Shown here piece by piece: positions 25,956-34,069 of a DNA stretch of 64,000 nucleotides; positions within the stretch are counted from its first letter, which is position 1; every line of letters starts with the position of its first letter. Made by a program: the position numbers and the translations under genes. Source of the stretch: an uncultured Porphyromonadaceae bacterium (lineage in GTDB: Bacteria > Bacteroidota > Bacteroidia > Bacteroidales > Muribaculaceae); assembly GCA_900548875.1 (NCBI GenBank), contig URMA01000005.1:7853-71852 (forward strand), given 5' to 3'. The notes beneath the pieces are model-generated. The model saw only the letters and a list, made by a program, of their open reading frames with translations. It made no database searches and was not told the origin of the DNA.

Positions 25956-26918
25956 CTATTTTTCTCCGATAATCAGATCAGCCTGTCCCAAACCCTTTGT
26001 AATCACCTTCGACTGCAAATTGAAAGGTGCCTTGCGCAGATACTGGCGCAATTCAGTGACAAACCGACGGGTATCCATCGGCATACCGTTATCGCGATAA
26101 AGCGGTATACGCACCTGTTCAAAACGCATCACGTTTTCAGTGGCATCCGTCAGACTGTAGCGGTGCTGTACCGTGTTCATCGCCATCCACTCGTCAATCA
26201 CATCGATCAGTTCCATGCCGTCGTATTCGTCCTCCAGTGTCATGCCGGACCCGTCGTCAAACACGCGGATATTCACATTCACCTCACGTCCGTTTGTCAG
26301 CAAATCGTCGAAATGCGCCTGAAGCTGGGCAATGAAATTGTCCATATTTTCAAGCACGGCCTCCTCAATCAGCACGGGCACTTCGGCAGAGAACGAAGGA
26401 GCACCCGTACCCTGTGCGGCAGCCACCTGCTTGTTGGTATAGGCGTCAATGCCCCGAAGCATATATGTCACCGACTGTTTCGGGCCGAGCGTATTGACCG
26501 TCCACGAAAGTTCGACAATAATATCAGCCTTCGCACGGTTCAGCAATTTTTCAAGCGGAGTTTCGGCCAGTCCGGCGCCAGTCGTGCGGCTCACCGTCAT
26601 GGCATCCTCGGCAGCATCCTGCTTCACCGAGCGAATAGTGGCGGCAAGGTCCTTCAGCGGCAGTCCGCGGTCGGCCATAAGCGCGCCCACTTTGGTGATG
26701 GCGTTCATCAGATCCACATCGTTCTGCACGGCTCTTTCATAGTCGGGCGTAGAAGTTTCCACACCCTGGTATTCATAAGTGGTCATATAGCCGTTTTCCG
26801 AGCACCACACATCAGCCGGAACGACCATGATTGTCGGCTTCTTCGCCTGTCCCATCATCATTGCGGGAAAGACAAGCAGCGCCGCCAATAGCATTGCATA
26901 TTTCTTCATAACTTTCAT
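25956..26918 (-). CDS. DUF6175-like exported protein
   Basis: This 320-residue protein has a signal peptide (YAMLLAALLVFPAMMMGQ). The mature protein starts PTIMVVPADVWCSENGYMTT, followed by helices and ADIIVELSWTVNTLGPKQSV and a Thr/Gly-rich turn. I associate this with the Bacteroidales family DUF6175 from memory; the function is unknown. Like its downstream neighbour it has the feel of CsgG-type curli-secretion relatives (leading strand, then a helix pair, then a strand describing a resistance-to-detergent-type lipoprotein core), which is inference only. It starts 1 base after the preceding stop, so coupling is likely. Confidence 0.75.
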   Translation of the reverse strand: MKVMKKYAMLLAALLVFPAMMMGQAKKPTIMVVPADVWCSENGYMTTYEYQGVETSTPDYERAVQNDVDLMNAITKVGALMADRGLPLKDLAATIRSVKQDAAEDAMTVSRTTGAGLAETPLEKLLNRAKADIIVELSWTVNTLGPKQSVTYMLRGIDAYTNKQVAAAQGTGAPSFSAEVPVLIEEAVLENMDNFIAQLQAHFDDLLTNGREVNVNIRVFDDGSGMTLEDEYDGMELIDVIDEWMAMNTVQHRYSLTDATENVMRFEQVRIPLYRDNGMPMDTRRFVTELRQYLRKAPFNLQSKVITKGLGQADLIIGEK

Positions 26919-26919
26919 T

Positions 26920-27408
26920 CTAAGGTTTGATAATATTATCGTTGATTAATCGCTGACGCAGCTCCGCACGTTTCACGCGGACAACCACCCCATAGTTTTT
27001 CTGAGTGCCGCTTTCACCCTTGATACGAGACGTGCGGTTCTCGTCTTCACTCGACACATATTTTTCATACTCACCGCCATCGGCGAAAAAGCGATTGAAA
27101 TAGAACTCGTATTTTTCTCTCGCATTCACTTCAAAAATCAGCGGTTTGTCGCTGCATCCGCCATTACCGCCACGAATGCCTTTGAACAGCACATCGTTGA
27201 CGGCATTTTTCTTGGCCTGTTCCACAGCGTCGGCCTTGTTGCTGCCGGTACCCCACGCACGTACAGTCACCGACCCGTCAAGTTCCGTACCCAGACACTG
27301 GGTTTCAAATGAATAGAACGAACCCTGGCTGCTGATTGAGGTTGACTTGCGGCATGAAGGAGCAAGTATCAACAGCAGAAGAGACATAATCCAAAAACTA
27401 TATTTCAT
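26920..27408 (-). CDS. Small lipoprotein, paralogue of the first gene of the operon
   Basis: This 162-residue protein has a lipoprotein signal (MSLLLLILAPSC). It shares its plan with the first gene in the operon: AVNDVLFKGIRG here against AVHGVLFRGFSN, FYFNRFFADGGEYEKYV against DFFKDFFSDGGSYKAYA, and the endings YGVVVRVKRAELRQRL and VGAVVTVNKDMLLKDL. The conserved core FF.DGG.Y is the best signature. The overall size and topology resemble LPP20/FlgT-N-like modules. Function unknown. Confidence 0.78.
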   Translation of the reverse strand: MKYSFWIMSLLLLILAPSCRKSTSISSQGSFYSFETQCLGTELDGSVTVRAWGTGSNKADAVEQAKKNAVNDVLFKGIRGGNGGCSDKPLIFEVNAREKYEFYFNRFFADGGEYEKYVSSEDENRTSRIKGESGTQKNYGVVVRVKRAELRQRLINDNIIKP

Positions 27409-27422
27409 TGTTTTTTCTTCTT

Positions 27423-28151
27423 TTAAAATTCATAGCCTACACTTAACATCACGAACGACTGGAAATGATTTTTATTCCAGGGGTCCTTCATGCTCTGTCC
27501 CAGGTACGACAAACCCAATAGGAAGGACGAGCGCTTGAAATCACCGAAACGGGCTCCGATAGTAGGACGGACCATTACGCCGTCTTCCACCACACCACCG
27601 ACCGACAGTGAATAGTACGGCACCACCTTCCGTTCGTACGACGGGATAATATTGCCGCGCACATTGGCATAAATCGGGAAAACGATGTCGGCATTACGAT
27701 AGCGTATGTTCTCGCCTTTAATGTAGTAGCGCACACCGGCACCCACACCTAACTTCACGAACTCGTTGAACCGGTAGCCTACCGTAGCGTCAAGCTCCGT
27801 TACCGGACTGTTGGACCGCTTCGAACCCACATTGGTTGAGAAACCGCCATAAAGATCGAAACCGAACCAAAAGCCGCGATCGTATTCATAATAGCGGTTA
27901 AAGGTGCGTTTCCCTTCCTTAAGCGAAGCCGCAGGGTTGTTGGCCACCACCTTGTTGACCTCCGTCGCACGATAAACATATTCAGTACCGTCGGCGGTGG
28001 TCACCGTTATTTTCTGTCCGTCGGCAGCAGTCGTTACGGTACCGTAAATCACACTGCCGTTATTCAGCAGCACATAGCCGCTTTTGTTATCCTGAGCGAT
28101 TGCCCCCAACCATATAGCCAGGAAAGCAACCATTGCAACCAAGCGTTTCAT
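27423..28151 (-). CDS. Outer-membrane beta-barrel protein
   Basis: This 242-residue protein has a signal peptide (LVAMVAFLAIWLGAIAQ). A short N-terminal module (VLLNNGSVIYGTVTTAADGQ, TVTTADGTEYVYRATEVNKV) resembles small RNA-fold-like beta modules seen in Bacteroidetes. From about residue 85 it has alternating amphipathic strands (GFWFGFDLYGGFST, LGVGAGVRYYIKG, YYSLSVGGVV) ending in VMLSVGYEF, the aromatic C-terminus recognised for barrel insertion. It overlaps the upstream gene by 1 base. It is the only integral outer-membrane component of the operon. Confidence 0.85.
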   Translation of the reverse strand: MKRLVAMVAFLAIWLGAIAQDNKSGYVLLNNGSVIYGTVTTAADGQKITVTTADGTEYVYRATEVNKVVANNPAASLKEGKRTFNRYYEYDRGFWFGFDLYGGFSTNVGSKRSNSPVTELDATVGYRFNEFVKLGVGAGVRYYIKGENIRYRNADIVFPIYANVRGNIIPSYERKVVPYYSLSVGGVVEDGVMVRPTIGARFGDFKRSSFLLGLSYLGQSMKDPWNKNHFQSFVMLSVGYEF

Positions 28152-28639
28152 CAGAATCCGTTTGTTAAGCCTTTTACTACTCCAGCAGCCTGCAAATCCT
28201 TCAACAGCATATCCTTGTTGACCGTCACTACTGCCCCTACCTTATATTTCTTTTTAGCGATTTTCACCACTTCGCGATTGCCGCCCACCATTGTGGCATA
28301 AGCCTTATATGAGCCGCCGTCAGAAAAGAAATCCTTGAAGAAATCCGCATGCTGTTGCTCCACAATCGGAGAACCAGCCAACGGACGCTGACTCTGCCTC
28401 AATTCCTTGTTGGAAAATCCACGGAAAAGTACGCCATGGACGGCACATTTCATCAATTCTTCGTCGCCCGGATTATTTTTGGACGAAAGTACCCACACTT
28501 TGACAAGATAAGTACCCTGCATACCTGTTCCGGCACCCTCTATTTCATATGAAAGGGCGTCGCCCGAAGAGTCCTTTGCCTCAGCCTGCACCAGACCGAA
28601 CAGCAAAGCCATCAGAATAAACAAAATTTGTTTTTTCAT
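28151..28639 (-). CDS. Exported small protein, first gene of envelope operon
   Basis: This 162-residue protein has a signal peptide (QILFILMALLFGLVQAEA) and no lipobox. Its core (CAVHGVLFRGFSN, FFKDFFSDGGSYKAYATM, KYKVGAVVTVNKDMLLKDLQ) is paralogous to the lipoprotein two genes downstream, so the operon carries one free and one lipid-anchored member. A strong promoter lies about 150 bases upstream, leaving a leader of about 140 bases. Function unknown. Confidence 0.78.
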   Translation of the reverse strand: MKKQILFILMALLFGLVQAEAKDSSGDALSYEIEGAGTGMQGTYLVKVWVLSSKNNPGDEELMKCAVHGVLFRGFSNKELRQSQRPLAGSPIVEQQHADFFKDFFSDGGSYKAYATMVGGNREVVKIAKKKYKVGAVVTVNKDMLLKDLQAAGVVKGLTNGF

Positions 28640-28744
28640 ATTTACTTGATAATATTGATAAATTTCATTGTCAATACGCGTTTTTCAATTTTGATAAGCC
28701 ATTTTTCAGCGTCCGAAGATTTACTCAAAGGCAGCAAAAGCATT

Positions 28745-28772
28745 TTTCAGATATCTTCTTCATCCCGAACCG
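28745..28772 (-). promoter_or_regulatory. Bipartite motif in the leader of the envelope operon
   Basis: Given on the plus strand: TTTCAGATAT (28745-28754), 7 bases, ATCCCGAACCG (28762-28772). Both blocks recur identically, in the same orientation to the downstream gene, at 46776-46801 upstream of the membrane-anchored HTH regulator. It lies just downstream of the predicted transcription start, so it could act on DNA or RNA. Confidence 0.45.
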
Positions 28773-28786
28773 AACCCTATTTTATT

Positions 28787-28817
28787 CAAAGTTAGCGAAA
28801 AAGGTCAAATAATCAAA
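28787..28817 (-). promoter_or_regulatory. Promoter of the seven-gene envelope operon
   Basis: On the minus strand TTTG (28814-28817), exactly 19 bases, then TAACTTTG (28787-28794): a full match to the Bacteroidetes primary-sigma consensus. Confidence 0.75.
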
Positions 28818-28885
28818 TTAATTTCCAGATATTTTGACATTCCGCCAAACTGAAAAGCCGGAAGAAGGACGCGACGGGATGCAAT

Positions 28886-29584
28886 TTAGAACCTGTACAT
28901 GGCCCTTGAGCCCATCACCTTTTGGCTTTTTGGATTCATATTCACTTTTTCAATGACCATACGTGTTGGCGTATACAGCCCACATGCACACATCACTTTT
29001 CCATTGGAAGCCAAATTGGAGGAAAACATGATCAACGGGAATTTATTCCACAGCAGTCCGTCGCCACCATTGTCTACAAAAATCTTGTCATACTTTTCAT
29101 AGTTGGACTTCTTAAATTTGCCCATGCTTCCATTAAAAAGAGTGACCACTTTTTCAAGTTCCTTTACCGAAGGCATATACCAGCCGTCCCCTTTCTTGCG
29201 ACACCAGTCGTAGAACGGCAACGTACCTTCATATTCCTTGTGTTCAGCGATGAATTTTTCAATAATTTTCATGTTCTGGGAACCGTCGGTTTCGCTGAAT
29301 TCACCTTCTATTTTCAGTTTTTTCTCATTGGCCCACTTCCCTTCAAACCGATCCAACGAGAGCAGCAAGCCGTGTTGGCCCGTGACATCTACCTCAATGA
29401 CATAACCACGGACACCCTTATAGTCATAAATATCGCCAACCTCATATTTCAGTTGTAATTGTCCGGACTCCTCTTGACGGTTTTGGGTTGTACTCAACAC
29501 ATCGGTACCGGCATTAATCTGCGCCTGCATTTCAGCAAATGATAACGACATTACGGCTATCAAACCAATCAATTTAATATTCAT
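28886..29584 (-). CDS. Exported protein with DUF1566/Lcl-like C-terminal region
   Basis: This 232-residue protein has a signal peptide (LIGLIAVMSLSFAEMQAQ). The middle region (DWCRKKGDGWYMPSVKELEKVVTLFN) carries the WYMPS..EL pattern of DUF1566/Lcl-type domains found in secreted Bacteroidetes proteins, and the end (GLLWNKFPLIMFSSN ... MGSRAMYRF) fits the same fold. No catalytic residues can be named. It has its own promoter and lies 246 bases upstream of the envelope operon on the same strand; whether it belongs functionally is unclear. Confidence 0.65.
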   Translation of the reverse strand: MNIKLIGLIAVMSLSFAEMQAQINAGTDVLSTTQNRQEESGQLQLKYEVGDIYDYKGVRGYVIEVDVTGQHGLLLSLDRFEGKWANEKKLKIEGEFSETDGSQNMKIIEKFIAEHKEYEGTLPFYDWCRKKGDGWYMPSVKELEKVVTLFNGSMGKFKKSNYEKYDKIFVDNGGDGLLWNKFPLIMFSSNLASNGKVMCACGLYTPTRMVIEKVNMNPKSQKVMGSRAMYRF

Positions 29585-29734
29585 AGTTCTTAATATTTAA
29601 AGTTACATTCAAATTCCGTTTTACATCCGACAGAGAATATCCTCAAAACAGGGTCCGTTCCACCGGACAGCATTATGGCTTCTCCATCAAAAAGCGTTTG
29701 AGCCTTATACTAAGCCGCATCCTATCTTATTATT

Positions 29735-29763
29735 CAAAGATACTGAATATTCACATGCGCAAA
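29735..29763 (-). promoter_or_regulatory. Promoter of the DUF1566-like gene
   Basis: On the minus strand TTTG (29760-29763), 17 bases, then TATCTTTG (29735-29742). The spacer is slightly short. It implies a leader of about 145 bases containing the small inverted repeat GTCCG/CGGAC. The rest of the roughly 350-base gap to prfB holds nothing else I can name. Confidence 0.6.
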
Positions 29764-29935
29764 AATCCGACAATTCCGTTTTATCGACTATCCTGCAGAA
29801 ACGCGGACCGATGTTGTTCATAAAAGCGATTATATAGTCAAATTTTGTTCGACACTTATGGAATTCCGCAGAAGAGATTGCCGATATTTCACGAAAAATT
29901 GCGATATTCGCAGAAATTTTCAAAAAACTAATTCA

Positions 29936-31049
29936 ATGATTACTCAAGACCAACTAAAAGAGACAGAAGAACGCAAGCTGGCGTTGAGGAGGTATCTTTG
30001 ACATCGACAACAAGAAAATAGAAGTCGAAGAAGAAGAGCTGCGCACCCATGTCCCCAACTTTTGGGACGACCAGAAAGCGGCCGAAAAGCAGATGCGCAA
30101 GGTGAAGGAACTTCACTATTGGATTGACAGCTATGAAGAAATAGCGAAAATGGTCGACGAACTCACATTGGGCTTTGACTTCGTGAAAGAAGGCTTGCTC
30201 ACGGAAGAGGAACTCGACGAAATGTATCGGAATCTTATTCAAAAATTTGAACAGGTCGAGTTGCGCAACATGCTGCGCCGCGAGGAAGACAAACTGGGAG
30301 CCGTGCTGAAAATCAACTCCGGAGCCGGAGGTACGGAAAGCCAGGACTGGGCGTCGATGCTTATGCGCATGTACCTGCGCTGGTGTGAAAGACACGGCTA
30401 CAAGACATCGATTGTCCACATGGTGGAAGGCGATGAAGCCGGCATCAAGTCAGTGACAATTCAGATAGAAGGCGATTTGGCCTACGGCTATCTGAAGAGC
30501 GAAAACGGCGTTCACCGTCTTGTCCGCGTTTCGCCGTTCAATGCACAGGGAAAACGAATGACATCGTTTGCATCGGTATTCGTCACTCCGCTTGTCGACG
30601 ACACCATCGAGGTGAACATCAACCCTGCCGACATTTCGTGGGATACCTTCCGAAGCGGAGGAGCCGGCGGACAGAACGTAAACAAGGTGGAAACGGGCGT
30701 GCGCCTGCGCTACAACTACAAAGACCCCGACACCGGTGAAGTGCGCGAAATTCTTATTGAAAACACGGAAACGCGCTCACAGCTCGACAACCGCGAGAAT
30801 GCGCTCCGCCTGTTGCGCTCACAACTCTACGACATGGAGCTGCAACGCCGCATGGCTGAACAGCAGAAAATCGAGGCCGGCAAAAAGAAAATCGAATGGG
30901 GCTCACAGATACGTAGCTACGTGTTCGACGACCGCCGCGTGAAAGACCACCGCACGGGATACCAAACTTCGGACGTAAACGGTGTGATGGACGGAAATAT
31001 CGACGGATTCATCAAGGCTTACCTGATGGAATTCGCACAGGAGAACTGA
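29936..31049 (+). CDS. prfB: Peptide chain release factor 2, with programmed +1 frameshift
   Basis: RF2 recognises UGA and UAA stop codons and releases the nascent chain. Reading starts at ATG (MITQDQLKETEERKLALRRYL) and meets an in-frame TGA at codon 22; a +1 shift at CTT-TGA-C continues as DIDNKKIEVEE and so on, giving a 370-residue protein, the family length. The SPF anticodon-like tripeptide (RVSPFNAQGK) and the catalytic GGQ (SGGAGGQNVNK) are both present. Annotating only the downstream frame would lose the first 50 or so residues. The gene is not broken: the stop is the sensor for RF2 autoregulation. It ends in a strong terminator. Confidence 0.97.
29987..30002 (+). promoter_or_regulatory. 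RF2 programmed frameshift signal
   Basis: AGGAGG (an internal Shine-Dalgarno-like element) is followed by TAT, the slippery CTT and TGA-C. This is almost base for base the E. coli prfB site. When RF2 is scarce the ribosome pauses at UGA and slips +1. Confidence 0.95.
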
Positions 31050-31084
31050 TAAAGCCCGACTGACGGACTTTTCAGCCATAATGT

Positions 31085-31131
31085 TAGGACTGCATATTCT
31101 TAAGGAGGAAAATATGCAGTCCTACTTTTTT
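31085..31131 (+). terminator. prfB terminator
   Basis: A 14-bp perfect stem TAGGACTGCATATT/AATATGCAGTCCTA with a 12-base loop is followed by CTTTTTT. Confidence 0.92.
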
Positions 31132-31153
31132 GCCTGAAACACAGGGAGGAATT

Positions 31154-31193
31154 TGTAACAGCAATGTAACAACAATGCAATATTACTGTTACA
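31154..31193 (+). promoter_or_regulatory. Four phased 7-bp repeats, predicted Pho box of pafA
   Basis: TGTAACA (31154), TGTAACA (31165), TGCAATA (31176) and TGTTACA (31187) are spaced exactly 11 bases start to start, that is 7-bp units with 4-bp spacers. This is the geometry of tandem PhoB binding sites. A weak -7 element TATTTTG follows at 31204-31210. The PhoB assignment is inferred from geometry and from the phosphatase gene downstream. Confidence 0.65.
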
Positions 31194-31233
31194 ACAAAGT
31201 GGGTATTTTGCGGCAAAATTATTTGATACGGAT

Positions 31234-32877
31234 ATGAACAAACGATTGCTGACTATCTGCTCTGTGCTATTGCTTGCAATTGCCGCTTTCGCCTCCGGCC
31301 GTCAGGAACGTCCAAAACTGGTTGTAGGCATAGTTGTCGACCAAATGCGGTGGGATTACCTCTACCGCTATTACGACCGTTTCGGCGAAGACGGGTTCAA
31401 GCGGTTGATGAACAACGGTTTCAATTGCGAAAACGTAATGCTCAACTATATTCCTACCGTAACGGCAATCGGACACACGTCCATTTATACCGGCTCTGTT
31501 CCTTCGATTCACGGCATTGCCGGAAACGATTTCTACCTGAACGGAAAGAAAACCTATTGCACCTCTGATTCGACGGTAAGCACCGTAGGCTCGGATTCGA
31601 AAAACGGAAAAATGTCGCCACGCAACCTGCTGGTAACTACCATCGGCGACGAACTGAAACTTGCCACCAATTTCCGCTCCAAAGTCATCGGCATTTCCAT
31701 CAAGGACCGCGCCGCCATTCTTCCTGCCGGACACTCGGCCGATGCCGCCTACTGGTTTGACCCGACCAACGGACATTTCATCACCAGCACCTACTATACC
31801 GACAAACTGCCTGAATGGGTGAATAAGTTCAACGACCGAAATTTGCCCGAAAAATACCTGAAACAGGACTGGAACACGCTCTACCCTATCGAAACCTATA
31901 CGGCTTCCTCTGCCGACGACAATGATTTCGAACAGCCGTTTTCAGAAAACGGTACACCGACAATGCCGGTACGTACTTCCAAACTTTATAAAACCAAAGG
32001 CTACGGACTTATCAGCAGCACGCCTTACGGCAACTCGCTGATATTCGACCTCGCAGAAGCCGCCATCAATGGCGAACAACTGGGACAACGCGGCGAAACC
32101 GACTTTCTGGCCATCAGCCTCTCGTCGACCGACTACGTAGGGCATCAGTTCGGAACCTACGCCGTTGAAACGGAAGACACCTATTTGCGACTTGACAAGG
32201 ATTTGGCCAAGTTCCTGAATCTGCTGGACACGACCATCGGCAAGGACAACTACCTGATATTCCTCACAGCCGACCATGCCGCCGCCCACAACTTCACCTT
32301 CCTGCAGGCGCACAAAATTCCTGCCGGAGGCTGGGAAACGGAAAATGTGGCCGACGAACTGAACAAGCGCCTGGCTGAAACATTCGGCACAAACGTAAAG
32401 CCGGTTAAGGATGTGCTGAACTATCAGGTCTTTCTCGACGACGAAGCCATAAAGAGCGCCAAACTCTCACGCGAAAGCGTCATAAAAAGCATCATTGAGC
32501 AACTGCTGGAAAATGAAGCAGTCGCCTACGCCGTAGACATGGAAAAAGCAGCCGTAGCATCCGTTCCCGAAAAGGTGAAACAACGCATCATCAACGGATA
32601 CAACAACAAACGCAGCGGCGACATACAAATCATCATGCAACCAAACTGGTATGAAATATACAATCATTCCATAAAGAACACACAAGGCACGACACACGGA
32701 GTATGGCATCCGTATGATTCCCACATTCCTCTCTTTTTCATGGGCAGCAACATTCCAGCCGGACAGACCCACCAACAAGTCTACATCACGGACATAGCTG
32801 CCACCGTTTGCGCCATACTCCAGATACAAATGCCAAATGGATGTATTGGTAACCCTATAGAGGCCATCATGGATTAG
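31234..32877 (+). CDS. pafA: PafA-type alkaline phosphatase
   Basis: This 547-residue exported phosphomonoesterase of the alkaline phosphatase superfamily has a signal peptide at 1-20. Active-site features are visible: first zinc ligand region VVDQMRWDYL (Asp36), nucleophile Thr77 in IPTVTAIGHTS, GND (Asn98), SIKDRAAILPAG (Lys157 and Arg159, the PafA phosphate-binding pair), LTADHAAAHN, and HGVWHPYD with later zinc ligands. It would release phosphate from organic phosphates in the periplasm. The phased repeats upstream suggest induction on phosphate starvation. Monocistronic, with a terminator. Confidence 0.92.
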   Translation: MNKRLLTICSVLLLAIAAFASGRQERPKLVVGIVVDQMRWDYLYRYYDRFGEDGFKRLMNNGFNCENVMLNYIPTVTAIGHTSIYTGSVPSIHGIAGNDFYLNGKKTYCTSDSTVSTVGSDSKNGKMSPRNLLVTTIGDELKLATNFRSKVIGISIKDRAAILPAGHSADAAYWFDPTNGHFITSTYYTDKLPEWVNKFNDRNLPEKYLKQDWNTLYPIETYTASSADDNDFEQPFSENGTPTMPVRTSKLYKTKGYGLISSTPYGNSLIFDLAEAAINGEQLGQRGETDFLAISLSSTDYVGHQFGTYAVETEDTYLRLDKDLAKFLNLLDTTIGKDNYLIFLTADHAAAHNFTFLQAHKIPAGGWETENVADELNKRLAETFGTNVKPVKDVLNYQVFLDDEAIKSAKLSRESVIKSIIEQLLENEAVAYAVDMEKAAVASVPEKVKQRIINGYNNKRSGDIQIIMQPNWYEIYNHSIKNTQGTTHGVWHPYDSHIPLFFMGSNIPAGQTHQQVYITDIAATVCAILQIQMPNGCIGNPIEAIMD

Positions 32878-32916
32878 AATATCCTAAATTTTCCATTGAA
32901 TAGATTCTTTAATCAG

Positions 32917-32949
32917 AAAGCATTGCCTGAGGTAGGTAGTGCTTTTTTA
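32917..32949 (+). terminator. pafA terminator
   Basis: AAAGCATTGCCT pairs with AGGTAGTGCTTT (two G-T pairs), loop GAGGT, followed by a T run. Confidence 0.82.
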
Positions 32950-32969
32950 TTTTTGCAGACGGGCAGTTT

Positions 32970-33395
32970 TCAACTGTGCTTGCGCCGGCATTGGGGACAT
33001 TCGCCCTTTATGACAAATGAAACCGAATGCGCCGTGAAGCCTTCAGGCAAAGCAAAGTCGGGCAATGGCAGGCTCTCCATGCAAAACGACTGCCGGCACG
33101 ACTCGCAGTAAAAATGGATATGAGCATCCGAAAGGTTGCAAGCTCCCTCACTGGTACACGGCTCATAGTTCAGCACTCCGCGTCCGTCCTCAAACGCATG
33201 CACAATATCGTGTTCCAGAAACAATGTCAGCACCCGAAAGATGCTCGATTTGTCCACCGTCAACAGCACATCTTCCAAATCCGAAATACTCATCGGCTTT
33301 CCGGCATCCTTCAATGCCTTCAGCACAAGAATTCTGTTCGCCGTTGGCTTTACCTTTTTCCGTTCCAGCCAAGCCTCAACTGTCGAAAGTTCCAT
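32970..33395 (-). CDS. Fur-family metalloregulator
   Basis: This 141-residue protein has an N-terminal winged helix (KPTANRILVLKALKDAGKPMSISDLEDVL, then DKSSIFRVLTLFLEHDIV) and a C-terminal metal-binding part with HIHFYCESC and GECPQC: cysteines at about 97, 100, 133 and 136 form the structural zinc site typical of Fur, Zur and PerR. The sensed metal cannot be told; the short acidic link and the HIHF motif fit Zur-like or Fur-like members. A -7 box TAAATTTG lies at 33413-33420. Its target genes are not obvious here. Confidence 0.9.
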   Translation of the reverse strand: MELSTVEAWLERKKVKPTANRILVLKALKDAGKPMSISDLEDVLLTVDKSSIFRVLTLFLEHDIVHAFEDGRGVLNYEPCTSEGACNLSDAHIHFYCESCRQSFCMESLPLPDFALPEGFTAHSVSFVIKGECPQCRRKHS

Positions 33396-33488
33396 AAGCA
33401 GTCTTTTTGTTGCAAATTTATAAAAAAGCCATACATAAACCGACCGTCGGCCATCTTTTGCAAATTGGTTGCATTCGTCCTATTCTTT

Positions 33489-33899
33489 TTAATTCCCGGA
33501 AATCGGAATAATCATCCTGTTAGGCTCCTCCATCGACCACTGCACTTGCCAGGTTCTGCCATCATTGCGGTCAAGAAGGATAAACGTATAAATGTTGTCT
33601 GTCGGAGTCAGACTAAAACGTCCCTCATAAGCTTTCTGCGTTCCGTTGACCAGCGAAACGCCATTCAACGGCACTTCAAACCGATTGTCACCGCTTACAT
33701 CATATTGAACTTGCCATATTTTGCCATTACGCGTATCCAATTTGAGGAATGTCCACATGTTTCTTGTAGGATACAGTTCAAAATTTTGTGGCATCAGAAC
33801 CGTCTGATCAACGGCATTCTTTTCATTCACTTTTTTGCTTTCCGAACAGGCGACGAGAAACAGGCAGCTAAAAAGAAAAAGATAACAGAATTTTTTCAT
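33489..33899 (-). CDS. Small lipoprotein with internal duplication
   Basis: This 136-residue protein has a lipobox (YLFLFSCLFLVAC). The mature part consists of two related units of about 40 residues: NMWTFLKLDTRNGKIWQVQYD and NIYTFILLDRNDGRTWQVQWS, each followed by a Pro-x-Ile/Leu-rich strand. The WQVQ pattern suggests a beta-sandwich or propeller blade-like fragment. Function unknown. The start is the ATG giving MKKFCYLF, with -7 box TAAATTTG at 33934-33941 and a TTG 20 bases further up. Confidence 0.75.
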   Translation of the reverse strand: MKKFCYLFLFSCLFLVACSESKKVNEKNAVDQTVLMPQNFELYPTRNMWTFLKLDTRNGKIWQVQYDVSGDNRFEVPLNGVSLVNGTQKAYEGRFSLTPTDNIYTFILLDRNDGRTWQVQWSMEEPNRMIIPISGN

Positions 33900-34069
33900 A
33901 GTACTTAAAGTTTTTGGTGTCAACACTATTCTACAAATTTAGCCATAAATAAACGAATCGCCAACATTTGAAACTGAATAAAAGTCAATCACTCACAAAA
34001 AAGGCGACAACTCTTTTCCATGCTTTCATTTTCGGGCGATTTTCAGTAAGTTTGCGAAAAAATTTCCCC

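Noticed and set aside
29705..29923. Possible 72-codon gene on the minus strand between prfB and the DUF1566-like gene
   Set aside because: It overlaps the predicted promoter of the downstream gene, has no ribosome site and no recognisable features.
29936..30002. prfB as a pseudogene because of the in-frame TGA
   Set aside because: The stop sits in the exact programmed frameshift context, and the shifted reading gives a full-length RF2.
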